This document shows positions 37,691 through 46,244 of a stretch of 64,000 nt of DNA, one piece after another. Each line of letters begins with the position of its first letter. Position 1 is the stretch's first letter. The DNA is from Bacillota bacterium (lineage in GTDB: Bacteria; Bacillota; Proteinivoracia; UBA4975). The DNA lies in NCBI GenBank assembly GCA_012523545.1, contig JAAYIH010000046.1:1-64000 (forward strand). Reading direction: 5' to 3'. Below the pieces are notes generated by a model that was not told where the DNA came from, searched no databases, and worked only from the letters and a program-made list of their open reading frames with translations. Position numbers and translations under genes: made by a program.

Positions 37691-38038
37691 ACACTGGCCA
37701 TGGCGGTGGCCGTGCCCAAGACAGGCCGATCCGGAAGACTGCAAATTACCTTGCAAGTAATTCCTGGCAGCCTCCTCGGCATCGCCCCGGACGCCGAGGA
37801 CCACTTCAATCCCCTTGTCGGTAAAAATTTCAATGGCGCCGGCGCCCATGCCTCCGGTAATGATCACATTTACTCCCAAATCGTGCAGAAAATTGGGCAG
37901 AAATCCCGGCCTGTGCCCTGGGTTGGGCACGACTTCCTTGTGCACCTGCTCTACTTGTCCGGTAAAGATTATAAAGCTTTGGCTATGCCCGAAGTGCTCC
38001 GCCACCTGGCCGTCATTACTGGCCACTGCAATTTTCAT
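37688..38038 (-). CDS. NifX/NifB-C-terminal (dinitrogenase FeMo cofactor biosynthesis) domain protein
   Basis: MKIAVASNDGQVAEHFGHSQSFIIFTGQ...DLGVNVIITGGMGAGAIEIFTDKGIEVVLGVRGDAEEA. Confidence 0.85.
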   Translation of the reverse strand: MKIAVASNDGQVAEHFGHSQSFIIFTGQVEQVHKEVVPNPGHRPGFLPNFLHDLGVNVIITGGMGAGAIEIFTDKGIEVVLGVRGDAEEAARNYLQGNLQSSGSACLGHGHRHGQC

Positions 38039-38052
38039 TGCTTTCCCTCCTC

Positions 38053-38862
38053 TCAAAGGGCTTTTTCGTCCATCTCTTCCATGCGCCGGACGACTTCTTC
38101 CAGCCAGCTTCCCTGCATGTCTTCAATGGCGCCCCGGTCGCAGGCCCGGGCAATCTCCGAATCCAGCGGCAGGCGGGCCAGGACATCCAGTCCATGCTCG
38201 GCAGCCGCTGCCTTAGCGCAGCTGTCGCCAAAGATGTTCGCTTCCTCGCCACAATGGGGGCACTGGTAGTAGGCCATATTTTCCACCAGGCCCAAAATAT
38301 GTATGTCCATCAGCCTGGCCATTTTAACCGCCTTGGACACGATATCCGACACCAGTTCCTGGGGCGAAGTGACGATGACAATTCCGTCCACCGGCAGAGA
38401 CTGAAACACCGTAAGGGGAACATCGCCGGTGCCGGGAGGCATGTCGATAAGCAGGTAATCCACCTCGCCCCACACCACGTCGCTCCAGAACTGTTTGATA
38501 ACTCCTGCCAGGATGGGACCGCGCCAGATCACGGGGTCGGTGGCATTGGGCAGCAGCAGGTTTATGGACATGATCTTGATTCCGGTCTTGCTCTGCACCG
38601 GCAGCAAGCCCTCTTCGTTGCCCGCCGCCTTTTGCTTAAGACCAAAAATTTTGGGAATGGAAGGCCCGGTAATGTCGGCGTCAAGAACCGCGGTTGCATA
38701 CCCCTTTCTGTTCAGCGCCGTCGCCAGCATGGCAGCGACCAGGGATTTGCCCACTCCTCCCTTGCCGCTGAGGACGCCGATTACCTTCTTTACGGTACTG
38801 CTGGCATTGAGCTGAGCGTACTTTGTTTTCCTTGCTTCCTGTTCTTCAGTTCTTTCTTTCAT
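38053..38862 (-). CDS. Mrp/NBP35 family P-loop ATPase (Fe-S carrier)
   Basis: IGVLSGKGGVGKSLVAAMLATALNRKGY...LIDMPPGTGDVPLTVFQSLPVDGIVIVTSPQELVSDIVSKAVKMA...CPHCGEE. Confidence 0.92.
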   Translation of the reverse strand: MKERTEEQEARKTKYAQLNASSTVKKVIGVLSGKGGVGKSLVAAMLATALNRKGYATAVLDADITGPSIPKIFGLKQKAAGNEEGLLPVQSKTGIKIMSINLLLPNATDPVIWRGPILAGVIKQFWSDVVWGEVDYLLIDMPPGTGDVPLTVFQSLPVDGIVIVTSPQELVSDIVSKAVKMARLMDIHILGLVENMAYYQCPHCGEEANIFGDSCAKAAAAEHGLDVLARLPLDSEIARACDRGAIEDMQGSWLEEVVRRMEEMDEKAL

Positions 38863-39735
38863 TTACTCTTTGCTCCCTTTCAGTATTTGCATGGTATTGG
38901 CGTATATTTCCCTGACCGCCCGGCCGGCCGGGCAATCCACTGCGGCAATATTCCTGCCGGCATTGACAGCCTTGGGCACGTTGGCGTCAAAGGGTATTTT
39001 ACCCGCCACAGGCAGATTGCGCTCGGCGCAATATTCCTCGATGCGCCGGGTATTTTGGGGATTTACATCAAATTTATTGACGCAGACGGCTATTTTAACC
39101 TGAAATTGTTCCGCCGTCTCTACGATTCTTTCCATGTCGCTGAGCCCCGAAACAGATGGCTCTGTAACTATCAACACCATGTCCACCCCCCGCAAAGAAG
39201 CGATGACAGGACAACCGATGCCGGGCGACCCGTCAATTATGGCCAACGGAACAGAACCGGCGGCGTTTTTCATCTCTTCTTTCACTGCGCTGACCAGCAA
39301 GCCGGAGTTTCCGCTCCCCATTTTGAGCTGAGCAGTGGAGAAAACAGAAGCGCCGGCATATAACTTCAGTTCCCCGGCAACGGCAGGTTTCATCTCCACG
39401 GCGCCTTGAGGACACACTGCTGCGCAAACGCTGCAGCCCTCGCAGGCAAAAGGATCCACTTTGTAGCCGTCGGCGCCGGGAATAATGGCGGCGAAGCGGC
39501 AATGCTGTCGGCACAAGTCGCACTCCGTACAGAGTCTGCCGTCGATTGCGGCCTTGTCCATTCCGTAAAAATCCTTTGCCCGCGGCGCTGCAGCCATGGC
39601 GGCGAGCAAGTGCAGATTGGGCGCATCCACGTCGCAATCGGCATAAGCCTGCGCCCGGGCCAGCTCAATAAAGGCCGCCGCAACGGTGGTCTTGCCCGTG
39701 CCACCTTTGCCGCTGAGAATCAGGAGTTGCTGCAT
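38863..39735 (-). CDS. MinD-superfamily ATPase with inserted 2x[4Fe-4S] ferredoxin domain
   Basis: MQQLLILSGKGGTGKTTVAAAF...CTECDLCRQHCRFAAI...CEGCSVCAAVCPQGAVEM...IIDGSPGIGCPVIASL. Confidence 0.92.
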   Translation of the reverse strand: MQQLLILSGKGGTGKTTVAAAFIELARAQAYADCDVDAPNLHLLAAMAAAPRAKDFYGMDKAAIDGRLCTECDLCRQHCRFAAIIPGADGYKVDPFACEGCSVCAAVCPQGAVEMKPAVAGELKLYAGASVFSTAQLKMGSGNSGLLVSAVKEEMKNAAGSVPLAIIDGSPGIGCPVIASLRGVDMVLIVTEPSVSGLSDMERIVETAEQFQVKIAVCVNKFDVNPQNTRRIEEYCAERNLPVAGKIPFDANVPKAVNAGRNIAAVDCPAGRAVREIYANTMQILKGSKE

Positions 39736-40565
39736 TGCCGCACCTCCTCCATAACCCGGTCCAGTAACCGGCAAAACAGTTCCCGGTACTTTCCGTCTTC
39801 CCTGGCGGCAATGCCGGCATTGGCAGTGATCTGCCCCAAGTCCTGCGCCAGGGGAATTTTGGCCAGAATCTCTATCCCCTGTTCCCTGCAGTAAGCTTCG
39901 GCGGGATTATCCCCTGCCAGGCATTTGTTGAGCACTGCGCCGTGAGGCTTGGCAAAAAGCTGCACCAGTTCATGAACTATGCGCAAATTGTGTACGCCAA
40001 ATATCGTAGGCTCCGCCACCAAGATACAATAGTCGGCCTCCTGTATCGTCTCCATAACCGCGCAGGCGCTGCCCGGAGGACAGTCGATGAAACACGGCCC
40101 CTTCGTTTCCTCCTGGAGCAGCTCCCGAATAATGGGAACCCCCGACGGCTCCCCGGGATTTAGAAATCCCGACCACACGTCGACACCGTCCAATGTGCCC
40201 CTTTGCACCCGGCCGATGCTGTAAGCTTGCTCGGTAATGGCTTGTTCGGGACAGAGCAAAGCGCAACCGCCGCAGGAATGGCAGATCTCGGCAAATACCT
40301 GAACCGAGTTATCGACATAGGCCAGGGCGTTGAACTTGCAAAACTCTGTACAAATCCTGCAGCCGGTACACCGGGAAGCATCGACACTGGGAATAGGCAC
40401 GGTAACTTCCCGGCTCTTCGCATCCCCGGGCTTGAAGAACAAATGGCCATTGGGCTCCTCCACATCGCAGTCAATGTAGACGGCGCGCCTGGCCGCGGCG
40501 GCCAGATTGACGGCCACCAGGGTTTTCCCCGTACCACCCTTGCCACTGACAACGGCGATCTTCAT
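39720..40565 (-). CDS. MinD-superfamily ATPase with inserted ferredoxin domain (second copy)
   Basis: MKIAVVSGKGGTGKTLVAVNL...CTGCRICTEFCKFNAL...CHSCGGCALLCPEQAI...FIDCPPGSACAVMETI. Confidence 0.92.
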   Translation of the reverse strand: MKIAVVSGKGGTGKTLVAVNLAAAARRAVYIDCDVEEPNGHLFFKPGDAKSREVTVPIPSVDASRCTGCRICTEFCKFNALAYVDNSVQVFAEICHSCGGCALLCPEQAITEQAYSIGRVQRGTLDGVDVWSGFLNPGEPSGVPIIRELLQEETKGPCFIDCPPGSACAVMETIQEADYCILVAEPTIFGVHNLRIVHELVQLFAKPHGAVLNKCLAGDNPAEAYCREQGIEILAKIPLAQDLGQITANAGIAAREDGKYRELFCRLLDRVMEEVRQCSNS

Positions 40566-40936
40566 TAGAACCGGCCCCGGCGATGGTGAAATCCCGGATG
40601 TATATCCTTCAAAACAGGCAGCTCCTCTGTGGCAAAGGCCCGGATGTTTTCCTCCAGGGAATCCCCTTGGGTTTTGTAAATCTTGATGTTTGCCGCCTGC
40701 AGTACCAAAGCAGCATTGTTCCCGCACCTGGGAGTGAGCAGAGCCTGCACATCCTGGTCGACAATCCACTGGGCTGCCCTGATTCCCGCTCCGCCCTGGG
40801 CGGCGGCGGCGTCATTTTTAAAAAACCGGGCCTCTTCGGTCTCGGTGTCGTAGATAAGGAAATAGGGCGCTCTGCCAAAGGACTGGCAGACGCTGGTTTG
40901 CATAGAACTGCCATCGACCGGTACAGCCAATTTCAT
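40565..40936 (-). CDS. NifX-like dinitrogenase cofactor-domain protein (second copy)
   Basis: MKLAVPVDGSSMQTSVCQSFGRAPYFLIYDTET...QDVQALLTPRCGNNAALVLQAANIKIYKTQG. Confidence 0.85.
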   Translation of the reverse strand: MKLAVPVDGSSMQTSVCQSFGRAPYFLIYDTETEEARFFKNDAAAAQGGAGIRAAQWIVDQDVQALLTPRCGNNAALVLQAANIKIYKTQGDSLEENIRAFATEELPVLKDIHPGFHHRRGRF

Positions 40937-41344
40937 TTATTCATCCTCCTCCCTCGCCTTACTCATGGCCAGCGGAGTGGGTCCGCCTTGCCGGCGGCCC
41001 CGGCCCCGCCCGCGCCGGCAGGCCCTGTGCCGGCAAAAAGGATGCTGCCCATCGCAGAGGGTGTAGTCGCCGCCCTCGATGACGAGCACCCGGCCCTCTA
41101 CCAGGGCCAGGGCCAGTTTCTTCCTGGCCGCAGCGTAAATGCCCTGGACGGTGGTGCGCGCCACATTCATCTGTTGGGCACACTCTTCCTGGGTCAAGCC
41201 GTCCAAATCGATAAGCCTGATGGTCTCGTATTCGTCCACCAACATAGTAACGGTCCCATTCCTGTCCGCCGGCACATCCAGAGGGCCAAATACTTTGCGT
41301 TCCGGCATAGCGCAAATATGTCTCCACTTACGCGGCCGCGGCAC
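40937..41344 (-). CDS. DUF134 family HTH protein
   Basis: MPRPRKWRHICAMPERKVFGPLDV...LVDEYETIRLIDLDGLTQEECAQQMNVARTTVQGIYAAARKKLALALVEGRVLVIEGGDY. Confidence 0.85.
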   Translation of the reverse strand: MPRPRKWRHICAMPERKVFGPLDVPADRNGTVTMLVDEYETIRLIDLDGLTQEECAQQMNVARTTVQGIYAAARKKLALALVEGRVLVIEGGDYTLCDGQHPFCRHRACRRGRGRGRRQGGPTPLAMSKAREEDE

Positions 41345-41360
41345 GGTTATCCCTCCCCAC

Positions 41361-41398
41361 GCCGTGTAACAGGGGGTTTCCCCCCCCTGTTACACGGC
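41361..41398 (-). repeat. 16-bp perfect inverted repeat spanning DUF5320 stop codon
   Basis: gccgtgtaacaggggg-tttccc-ccccctgttacacggc. Confidence 0.8.
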
Positions 41399-41650
41399 TT
41401 CGTCGGCACTGTCATCCTCCAGTTGCTTTTCAATAAACTCCAGTCTTTGTCTCAGGGCTTGCCTTTCTGCTTCCAGCATTTCCCGGGTCGGTTTGAGCGC
41501 ACCGGGCGTCGCAAACCTGCGGAAACCGCGGCCATGCCCGCCCCACCGGCAGCCAAAGCCGTACAGGGGATAGCCGCCGGCGCAGTAACCCAAACCTCTG
41601 CCTGTCCTGGGTCCGTAGCCCCAGGGTCCGGTTCCGTCTCTGCCGGGCAC
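41390..41650 (-). CDS. DUF5320-type small Gly/Arg/Tyr-rich protein
   Basis: VPGRDGTGPWGYGPRTGRGLGYCAGGYPLYGFGCRWGGHGRGF...AERQALRQRLEFIEKQLED; AAGGAGGTG RBS then GTG. Confidence 0.72.
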   Translation of the reverse strand: MPGRDGTGPWGYGPRTGRGLGYCAGGYPLYGFGCRWGGHGRGFRRFATPGALKPTREMLEAERQALRQRLEFIEKQLEDDSADEAV

Positions 41651-41677
41651 TGAAAACACCTCCTTAATAAACATTAT

Positions 41678-41730
41678 TGACATATGCCATTTAACTACTT
41701 TTAGTATACCAAGTTTATGACATATGTCAA
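41678..41730 (-). promoter_or_regulatory. Promoter with two TGRCATATGYCA palindromes
   Basis: Minus TTGACA (41725-41730) - 16 nt - TATACT (41703-41708); TGACATATGTCA 41718-41729 and TGACATATGCCA 41678-41689. Confidence 0.7.
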
Positions 41731-41746
41731 TAACCTTCTATGTATT

Positions 41747-42895
41747 TTATACATGCCGGAGGGCATCGATGGGGTTGAGACGGCTGGCTTTGCGGGCTGG
41801 CATCCAGCCAAAGAGCACGCCCACCACTGCCGAAAACCCCACCGCCGCAATCACCGTCGTTGCGCTGAAGCGAAAGGGTATGCCGATGAACCATGAACCG
41901 GCACAGGCAATCAACAGACCCATCACAATGCCCGCCAAACCGCCGCCCAGGGAGAGAATGACCGATTCTGTGAGGAACTGGATTTGGATTTGGACGGGTT
42001 CCGCGCCCAGGGCCTTGCGCAGGCCGATTTCGGTGGTCCGTTCGGTTACCGAAACCAGCATCATGTTCATGATGCCGATGCCGCCCACCACCAGGGATAT
42101 GGAAGCAATTCCTGCCAGCAGCAGGGAAAGGATGCGGGTGACATCTTTCATTACGTCCAGGGCGTCCTGCATGTTAAAGATGGAATAGGCCTGTTCCCGG
42201 TAATTGAAGGATTCCAGCAGCACCGCCTCCACCTGGCCGATAATTTCGTCGGCCCTGGCGACGTCGGCCATGTGCACCTCGACACTGGATACGGTGCGCA
42301 CGCCCAGAGTCTTCATGGCCGCTGTGTATGGAATGAACACGGCTTTGTTGGTGGAGCCTAGGGCAAAGCCGCCGGAGGGGGCCAGCAGGCCCACAACGGT
42401 GTAGGTACTGCCCCCTATGCGCAGGCTCCGGCCCAGCGGGTTTTGTCCATAAAAGAGTTCCCGGGCAATATCGCTGCCGATGACGGCCACCCGGTTGGCG
42501 CCGTCCACGTCCAGGGCGTTGATGGCCCGGCCGGCGGAAATTTGCACCGGCCGCTCCCGGAAATACAACTCGTTCTTGCCCTGCACCATTGCTTCCAGCA
42601 CTTTGTCGCGGTGGGAAACGGAGACATAGCCCGAGATTGTGGGCGAAACGCCGCGGACGTCGGCAATTGCCTCCAACCGGTCCAGGTCATTGGCGCTGAG
42701 CCCCGGCTTCAGCGGCGTCCCCCGGGCTTGAACGGTGAGGATGTTGGCGCCAAGGGATGATATTTCGTCGGTGATGGCGCCGGTGGCACCCTGGACGATG
42801 GTAATCAGGGCAATGATGGAAGCCACCCCGATGACGATGCCCAGCATGGTCAGCGCCGAACGCAGCTTGTTGTTGACGATGTTAGCCCAGGACAT
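41747..42895 (-). CDS. MacB-like FtsX-domain ABC permease
   Basis: [37 protein letters not shown]...GIMNMMLVSVTERTTEIGLRKALGA...LFGWMPARKASRLNPIDALRHV. Confidence 0.9.
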   Translation of the reverse strand: MSWANIVNNKLRSALTMLGIVIGVASIIALITIVQGATGAITDEISSLGANILTVQARGTPLKPGLSANDLDRLEAIADVRGVSPTISGYVSVSHRDKVLEAMVQGKNELYFRERPVQISAGRAINALDVDGANRVAVIGSDIARELFYGQNPLGRSLRIGGSTYTVVGLLAPSGGFALGSTNKAVFIPYTAAMKTLGVRTVSSVEVHMADVARADEIIGQVEAVLLESFNYREQAYSIFNMQDALDVMKDVTRILSLLLAGIASISLVVGGIGIMNMMLVSVTERTTEIGLRKALGAEPVQIQIQFLTESVILSLGGGLAGIVMGLLIACAGSWFIGIPFRFSATTVIAAVGFSAVVGVLFGWMPARKASRLNPIDALRHV

Positions 42896-43622
42896 CAATA
42901 TGCTCTCTTTGACCAGCCAAGTCCACCTCCCCCGGAAAGAGTCTGCCGTCGACAATGCGCAGTATCTTCCTGGCATACCCGGCCACCTGCGCATCGTGGG
43001 TGATAACCACCACCGTCCTGCCGTCGGCATTGAGTTCCTGAAACAGGGCCATTATCTGTTGCCCCGTCTTCTGGTCCAGCGCCCCCGTAGGTTCATCGGC
43101 CAGGATTAGGGCGGGATCCGTCACCAGGCTGCGGGCGATGGCCACCCGTTGCTGCTGCCCGCCCGAAAGCTGGTTGGGGTAATTGTACACCTTGTCCTGC
43201 AACCCCACCCGCTCCAAAACCGCCAGGGCCAGTTCTCTGCGCCGCCGCCTGGGCAACCCGGCATAAATCAAGGGTAACTCCACATTTTCCAGGGCGTTGA
43301 GCCTGGGCAACAGCTGGAAGGACTGAAAGACAAAACCGATCTCCCTGTTCCGCACCCGCGCCAGCTGCGCCTCAGTCATGGCGGCCACATCACGGCCCCC
43401 CAATATGTACCGGCCCCCGGTGGGTACGTCGAGGCAGCCGATTATGTTCATCAGGGTGGACTTGCCTGCTCCCGACGGCCCCAGGATGGCAATGAAATCG
43501 CCGCGGCAAATGGTCAAATTTACGTTGTCCAGCACCACCTGCTCCTGCCCGCCCAGACGGTAACACTTGACTATATCCTTCAACCTGAGAATTTCCTGCA
43601 TCTCGCGCTCCCTGACTGTCAA
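42882..43622 (-). CDS. MacB-like ABC ATPase
   Basis: [26 protein letters not shown]...[33 protein letters not shown]. Confidence 0.93.
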   Translation of the reverse strand: MTVREREMQEILRLKDIVKCYRLGGQEQVVLDNVNLTICRGDFIAILGPSGAGKSTLMNIIGCLDVPTGGRYILGGRDVAAMTEAQLARVRNREIGFVFQSFQLLPRLNALENVELPLIYAGLPRRRRRELALAVLERVGLQDKVYNYPNQLSGGQQQRVAIARSLVTDPALILADEPTGALDQKTGQQIMALFQELNADGRTVVVITHDAQVAGYARKILRIVDGRLFPGEVDLAGQREHIDVLG

Positions 43623-44488
43623 TCCCGGGCGCCGACGTGCAAATCCCGGAAGTCAAAGGACTTGTTTTCCCGGGGCACGATGACGACATCGTCGGGGGAC
43701 AACCCGTCAATTACTTCCACCACCATGCCGTCGTTGACGCCCAGGGTCAGCGGCCGCTTTTCCCTGCCCCTGCCCTTGACCAGGACATAGGGCAGATTCT
43801 TTTCGTCGAAACGGATGACCGCCATGGGCAGGGTCAGGACACCCCGGACACTTTGGTTTTCCACCCGGGCTTCGGCGGACATGCCAATGCGCACGTCGGC
43901 GTCGGCCTCCAGGGCGATGATGGCTTCAAAGACCGTGACCCCGTTGACATTGACCCCCTCCCGGGCTATATCCACCACCGTGCCCGGCACCTCTTTGTCC
44001 AGGGCGTGAATGGTGACCACCGTCTCCATGCCTTCCGCCAGGGCTGGCAAATCGTACTCGTCCACCAGCGCCCGCAGCCGCAAGCTGGAGTAGTCGATGA
44101 TGCTCACCAGCTTTTCCCCGGGCATGACCTGTGCTTTTTCCTGGACAAAGACATGGCTGACTTCGCCGGCAATGGATGCCCGGATGGCCGGTCCGGTTCC
44201 GGCAACCAACAGGATGTCGCCCCTGGCCACCTGTTGCCCCGGCGCGACGTAGATGTCGCGCACCTGCATCATCCTGTCGGCCACCACCAGCTCGCGCACT
44301 CCTGCCTCCACCGTGCCCGAAAAACTGTAGTAGGTAGTGATATCCCCCACCGCCGGAAAAACCTCCTGAACCGCCGGTGCCCGGCTGTTCAGCAGGCCGT
44401 ACACCAAGACGCCGGCGCCCAGGAACGCCGCAACGCCCAGGATAATGATGGTTTTTGTGCCTGTTTTTCTTGCCGCCAAATTCATCAC
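43619..44488 (-). CDS. HlyD/MacA-like efflux adaptor
   Basis: 289 aa; N-terminal TM; VAPGQQVARGDILLVAGTG...YVLVKGRGREKRPLTLGVNDGMVVEVIDGLSPDDVVIV. Confidence 0.85.
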   Translation of the reverse strand: MMNLAARKTGTKTIIILGVAAFLGAGVLVYGLLNSRAPAVQEVFPAVGDITTYYSFSGTVEAGVRELVVADRMMQVRDIYVAPGQQVARGDILLVAGTGPAIRASIAGEVSHVFVQEKAQVMPGEKLVSIIDYSSLRLRALVDEYDLPALAEGMETVVTIHALDKEVPGTVVDIAREGVNVNGVTVFEAIIALEADADVRIGMSAEARVENQSVRGVLTLPMAVIRFDEKNLPYVLVKGRGREKRPLTLGVNDGMVVEVIDGLSPDDVVIVPRENKSFDFRDLHVGARD

Positions 44489-44517
44489 CCTCGCCTTATA
44501 TCATCTCCCAACCGGGA

Positions 44518-44529
44518 TGACATATGCCA
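44518..44529 (-). promoter_or_regulatory. TGACATATGCCA motif upstream of macA-like gene
   Basis: Same 12-mer as 41678-41689; lies at the -35 position relative to minus-strand TATAAG (44495-44500). Confidence 0.55.
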
Positions 44530-44576
44530 AAAGCCGCAAATGGCGCAGCAGCAAATTTCTGCCATGGCAGGACGCC

Positions 44577-44617
44577 AAAACCAATGGCCGCCGGCTCATG
44601 CCGGCGGCCATTGGTTT
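44577..44617 (-). terminator. Strong hairpin/terminator after CDF gene
   Basis: aaaaccaatggccgccggctcatgccggcggccattggttt. Confidence 0.75.
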
Positions 44618-44633
44618 GCCATATACCGTCCCG

Positions 44634-45536
44634 TCAACAGGACCGGCTTTCACAGTCTTCGCTGGCGAAGTCAATCTCCAGGGTGACGTGTTCAATGCCC
44701 CTGGCCCTGATGAGGTTTTTAACCTCCCGCTTGATGTCAATCAGCTCATCCCGCCGGATGTCGTCGGGCAGGACGATGTGGGTGCTGAGCAGGTTGCGTT
44801 GCCCTTCCAGCGACCAGATATGGGTGTGGTGCACCGACTCCACCCTGGTCTTGGCCACGATTTCTTCCTCGATTTCCCTGATGGACAGATTGTCGGGCAC
44901 CCCCTGAAAGAGAATGCGGAACACTTGCCTGATATTGCCCGCCACGTGGTAGAGGATGTACAGGGTGATGGCCAGCGAAAGGATGGGGTCCAGCACCGGA
45001 ATGTCCACGAAGATCATGACGGCGCTGGCAATGAGGATGACCGCCCAGCCCAGGACGTCTTCCATGAGGTGCCAGAACACGACCCTCTCATTGAGGGATT
45101 TGCCCTTCCGCAATCGCAGCACGGCAAGCCCGTTGATGACAATGCCCAAAACGGCAATGGCCAGCATGCCCCGGGAATTGACCGGTTCCGGCTTGAAAAC
45201 CCGGGGTATTACATTGACCAGGATGAGGATTGAGCCTCCCACCAGGATGAAGCTGTTGATCAGCGCCCCCAACAAAGAAAAACGCGCATAGCCAAAGGTA
45301 TATTTTTCGTCGGGGCCGCGCTGGGAATATTTCTCCAGAAACCAGGCCACCCCCAAAGACAGGGAATCGCCCAAATCGTGGAGGGCATCGGAAATGATGG
45401 CCATACTGTTGGTCCAGATTCCGCCTGCAATTTCCACCGCCGTAAACAGCAGGTTGAGGAAAAAGGCGGTGCGAATGTTGCCCTCGCTGTTGCCATGGTG
45501 ATGGCTATGATGTGCGTGGTTGTGCTTATGCGACAT
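44634..45536 (-). CDS. Cation diffusion facilitator (CzcD-like) with His-rich N-terminus
   Basis: MSHKHNHAHHSHHHGN...NSMAIISDALHDLGDSLSLG. Confidence 0.93.
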   Translation of the reverse strand: MSHKHNHAHHSHHHGNSEGNIRTAFFLNLLFTAVEIAGGIWTNSMAIISDALHDLGDSLSLGVAWFLEKYSQRGPDEKYTFGYARFSLLGALINSFILVGGSILILVNVIPRVFKPEPVNSRGMLAIAVLGIVINGLAVLRLRKGKSLNERVVFWHLMEDVLGWAVILIASAVMIFVDIPVLDPILSLAITLYILYHVAGNIRQVFRILFQGVPDNLSIREIEEEIVAKTRVESVHHTHIWSLEGQRNLLSTHIVLPDDIRRDELIDIKREVKNLIRARGIEHVTLEIDFASEDCESRSC

Positions 45537-45560
45537 TCTTTCACCTCGACAGCATTGTGC

Positions 45561-46202
45561 TCAAACAGATACTCCCGCCTCAGCCCGCCGCGCCCTGACG
45601 GCGGCGCCGATGGCCGCTTCCAGGGCCCGGGCGATGACCGGCACAGGCAGAGACGGCGGCGGTGAAGGCTTGCCGGCCGCCTGACTAATGTCATAGGGCA
45701 CGTGGATAAAACCGCCCTGCATTTGGGGCCAGCGTTTGTCAATCCAGTACAGCAAGTGGTACATGACGTCGTTGCATACATAAGTGCCGGCACTGTAGGA
45801 CAGCACCGCCGGAATTCCCTGCGCCCGTATGGCTTCTGCCATGGCCCGGGTGGGCAGGTTGCTGAAATAAGCTGCCGGGCCGTCGGCCATAATCGGCTCG
45901 TCGGCGGGCGCGTTGCCGCTGTTGTCGGGCATGGCAGCATCCCGGAGGTTGACGGCCACCCTTTCTACGGCAACGGCCGCCCGTCCGCCGGCCTGGCCGA
46001 CGCAGATGGTAATCTCCGGGCGGTGAACTGCAACCAGTTGCGCCAGCACTTCGGCCCCCCGGCCGAACAGGACTGGCAACTGGGCTTTGACAATATTTGC
46101 CCCTTCTATTTGGTCGGGAAGGATCTCCACAGCCTCCCAGGCGGGGTTAATCTTCTCCCCGCCAAAGGGGGCGAAGCCGGTAATAAGTACCTGCACAGCC
46201 AT
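45561..46202 (-). CDS. pcp: Pyrrolidone-carboxylate peptidase
   Basis: VLITGFAPFGGEKINPAWEAVEIL...VERVAVNLRDAAMPDN...SAGTYVCNDVMYHLLYW. Confidence 0.93.
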   Translation of the reverse strand: MAVQVLITGFAPFGGEKINPAWEAVEILPDQIEGANIVKAQLPVLFGRGAEVLAQLVAVHRPEITICVGQAGGRAAVAVERVAVNLRDAAMPDNSGNAPADEPIMADGPAAYFSNLPTRAMAEAIRAQGIPAVLSYSAGTYVCNDVMYHLLYWIDKRWPQMQGGFIHVPYDISQAAGKPSPPPSLPVPVIARALEAAIGAAVRARRAEAGVSV

Positions 46203-46244
46203 CTTCCTCTCAGCCGTATGTTATTTCGCAGGCAGCGTTGCGGA

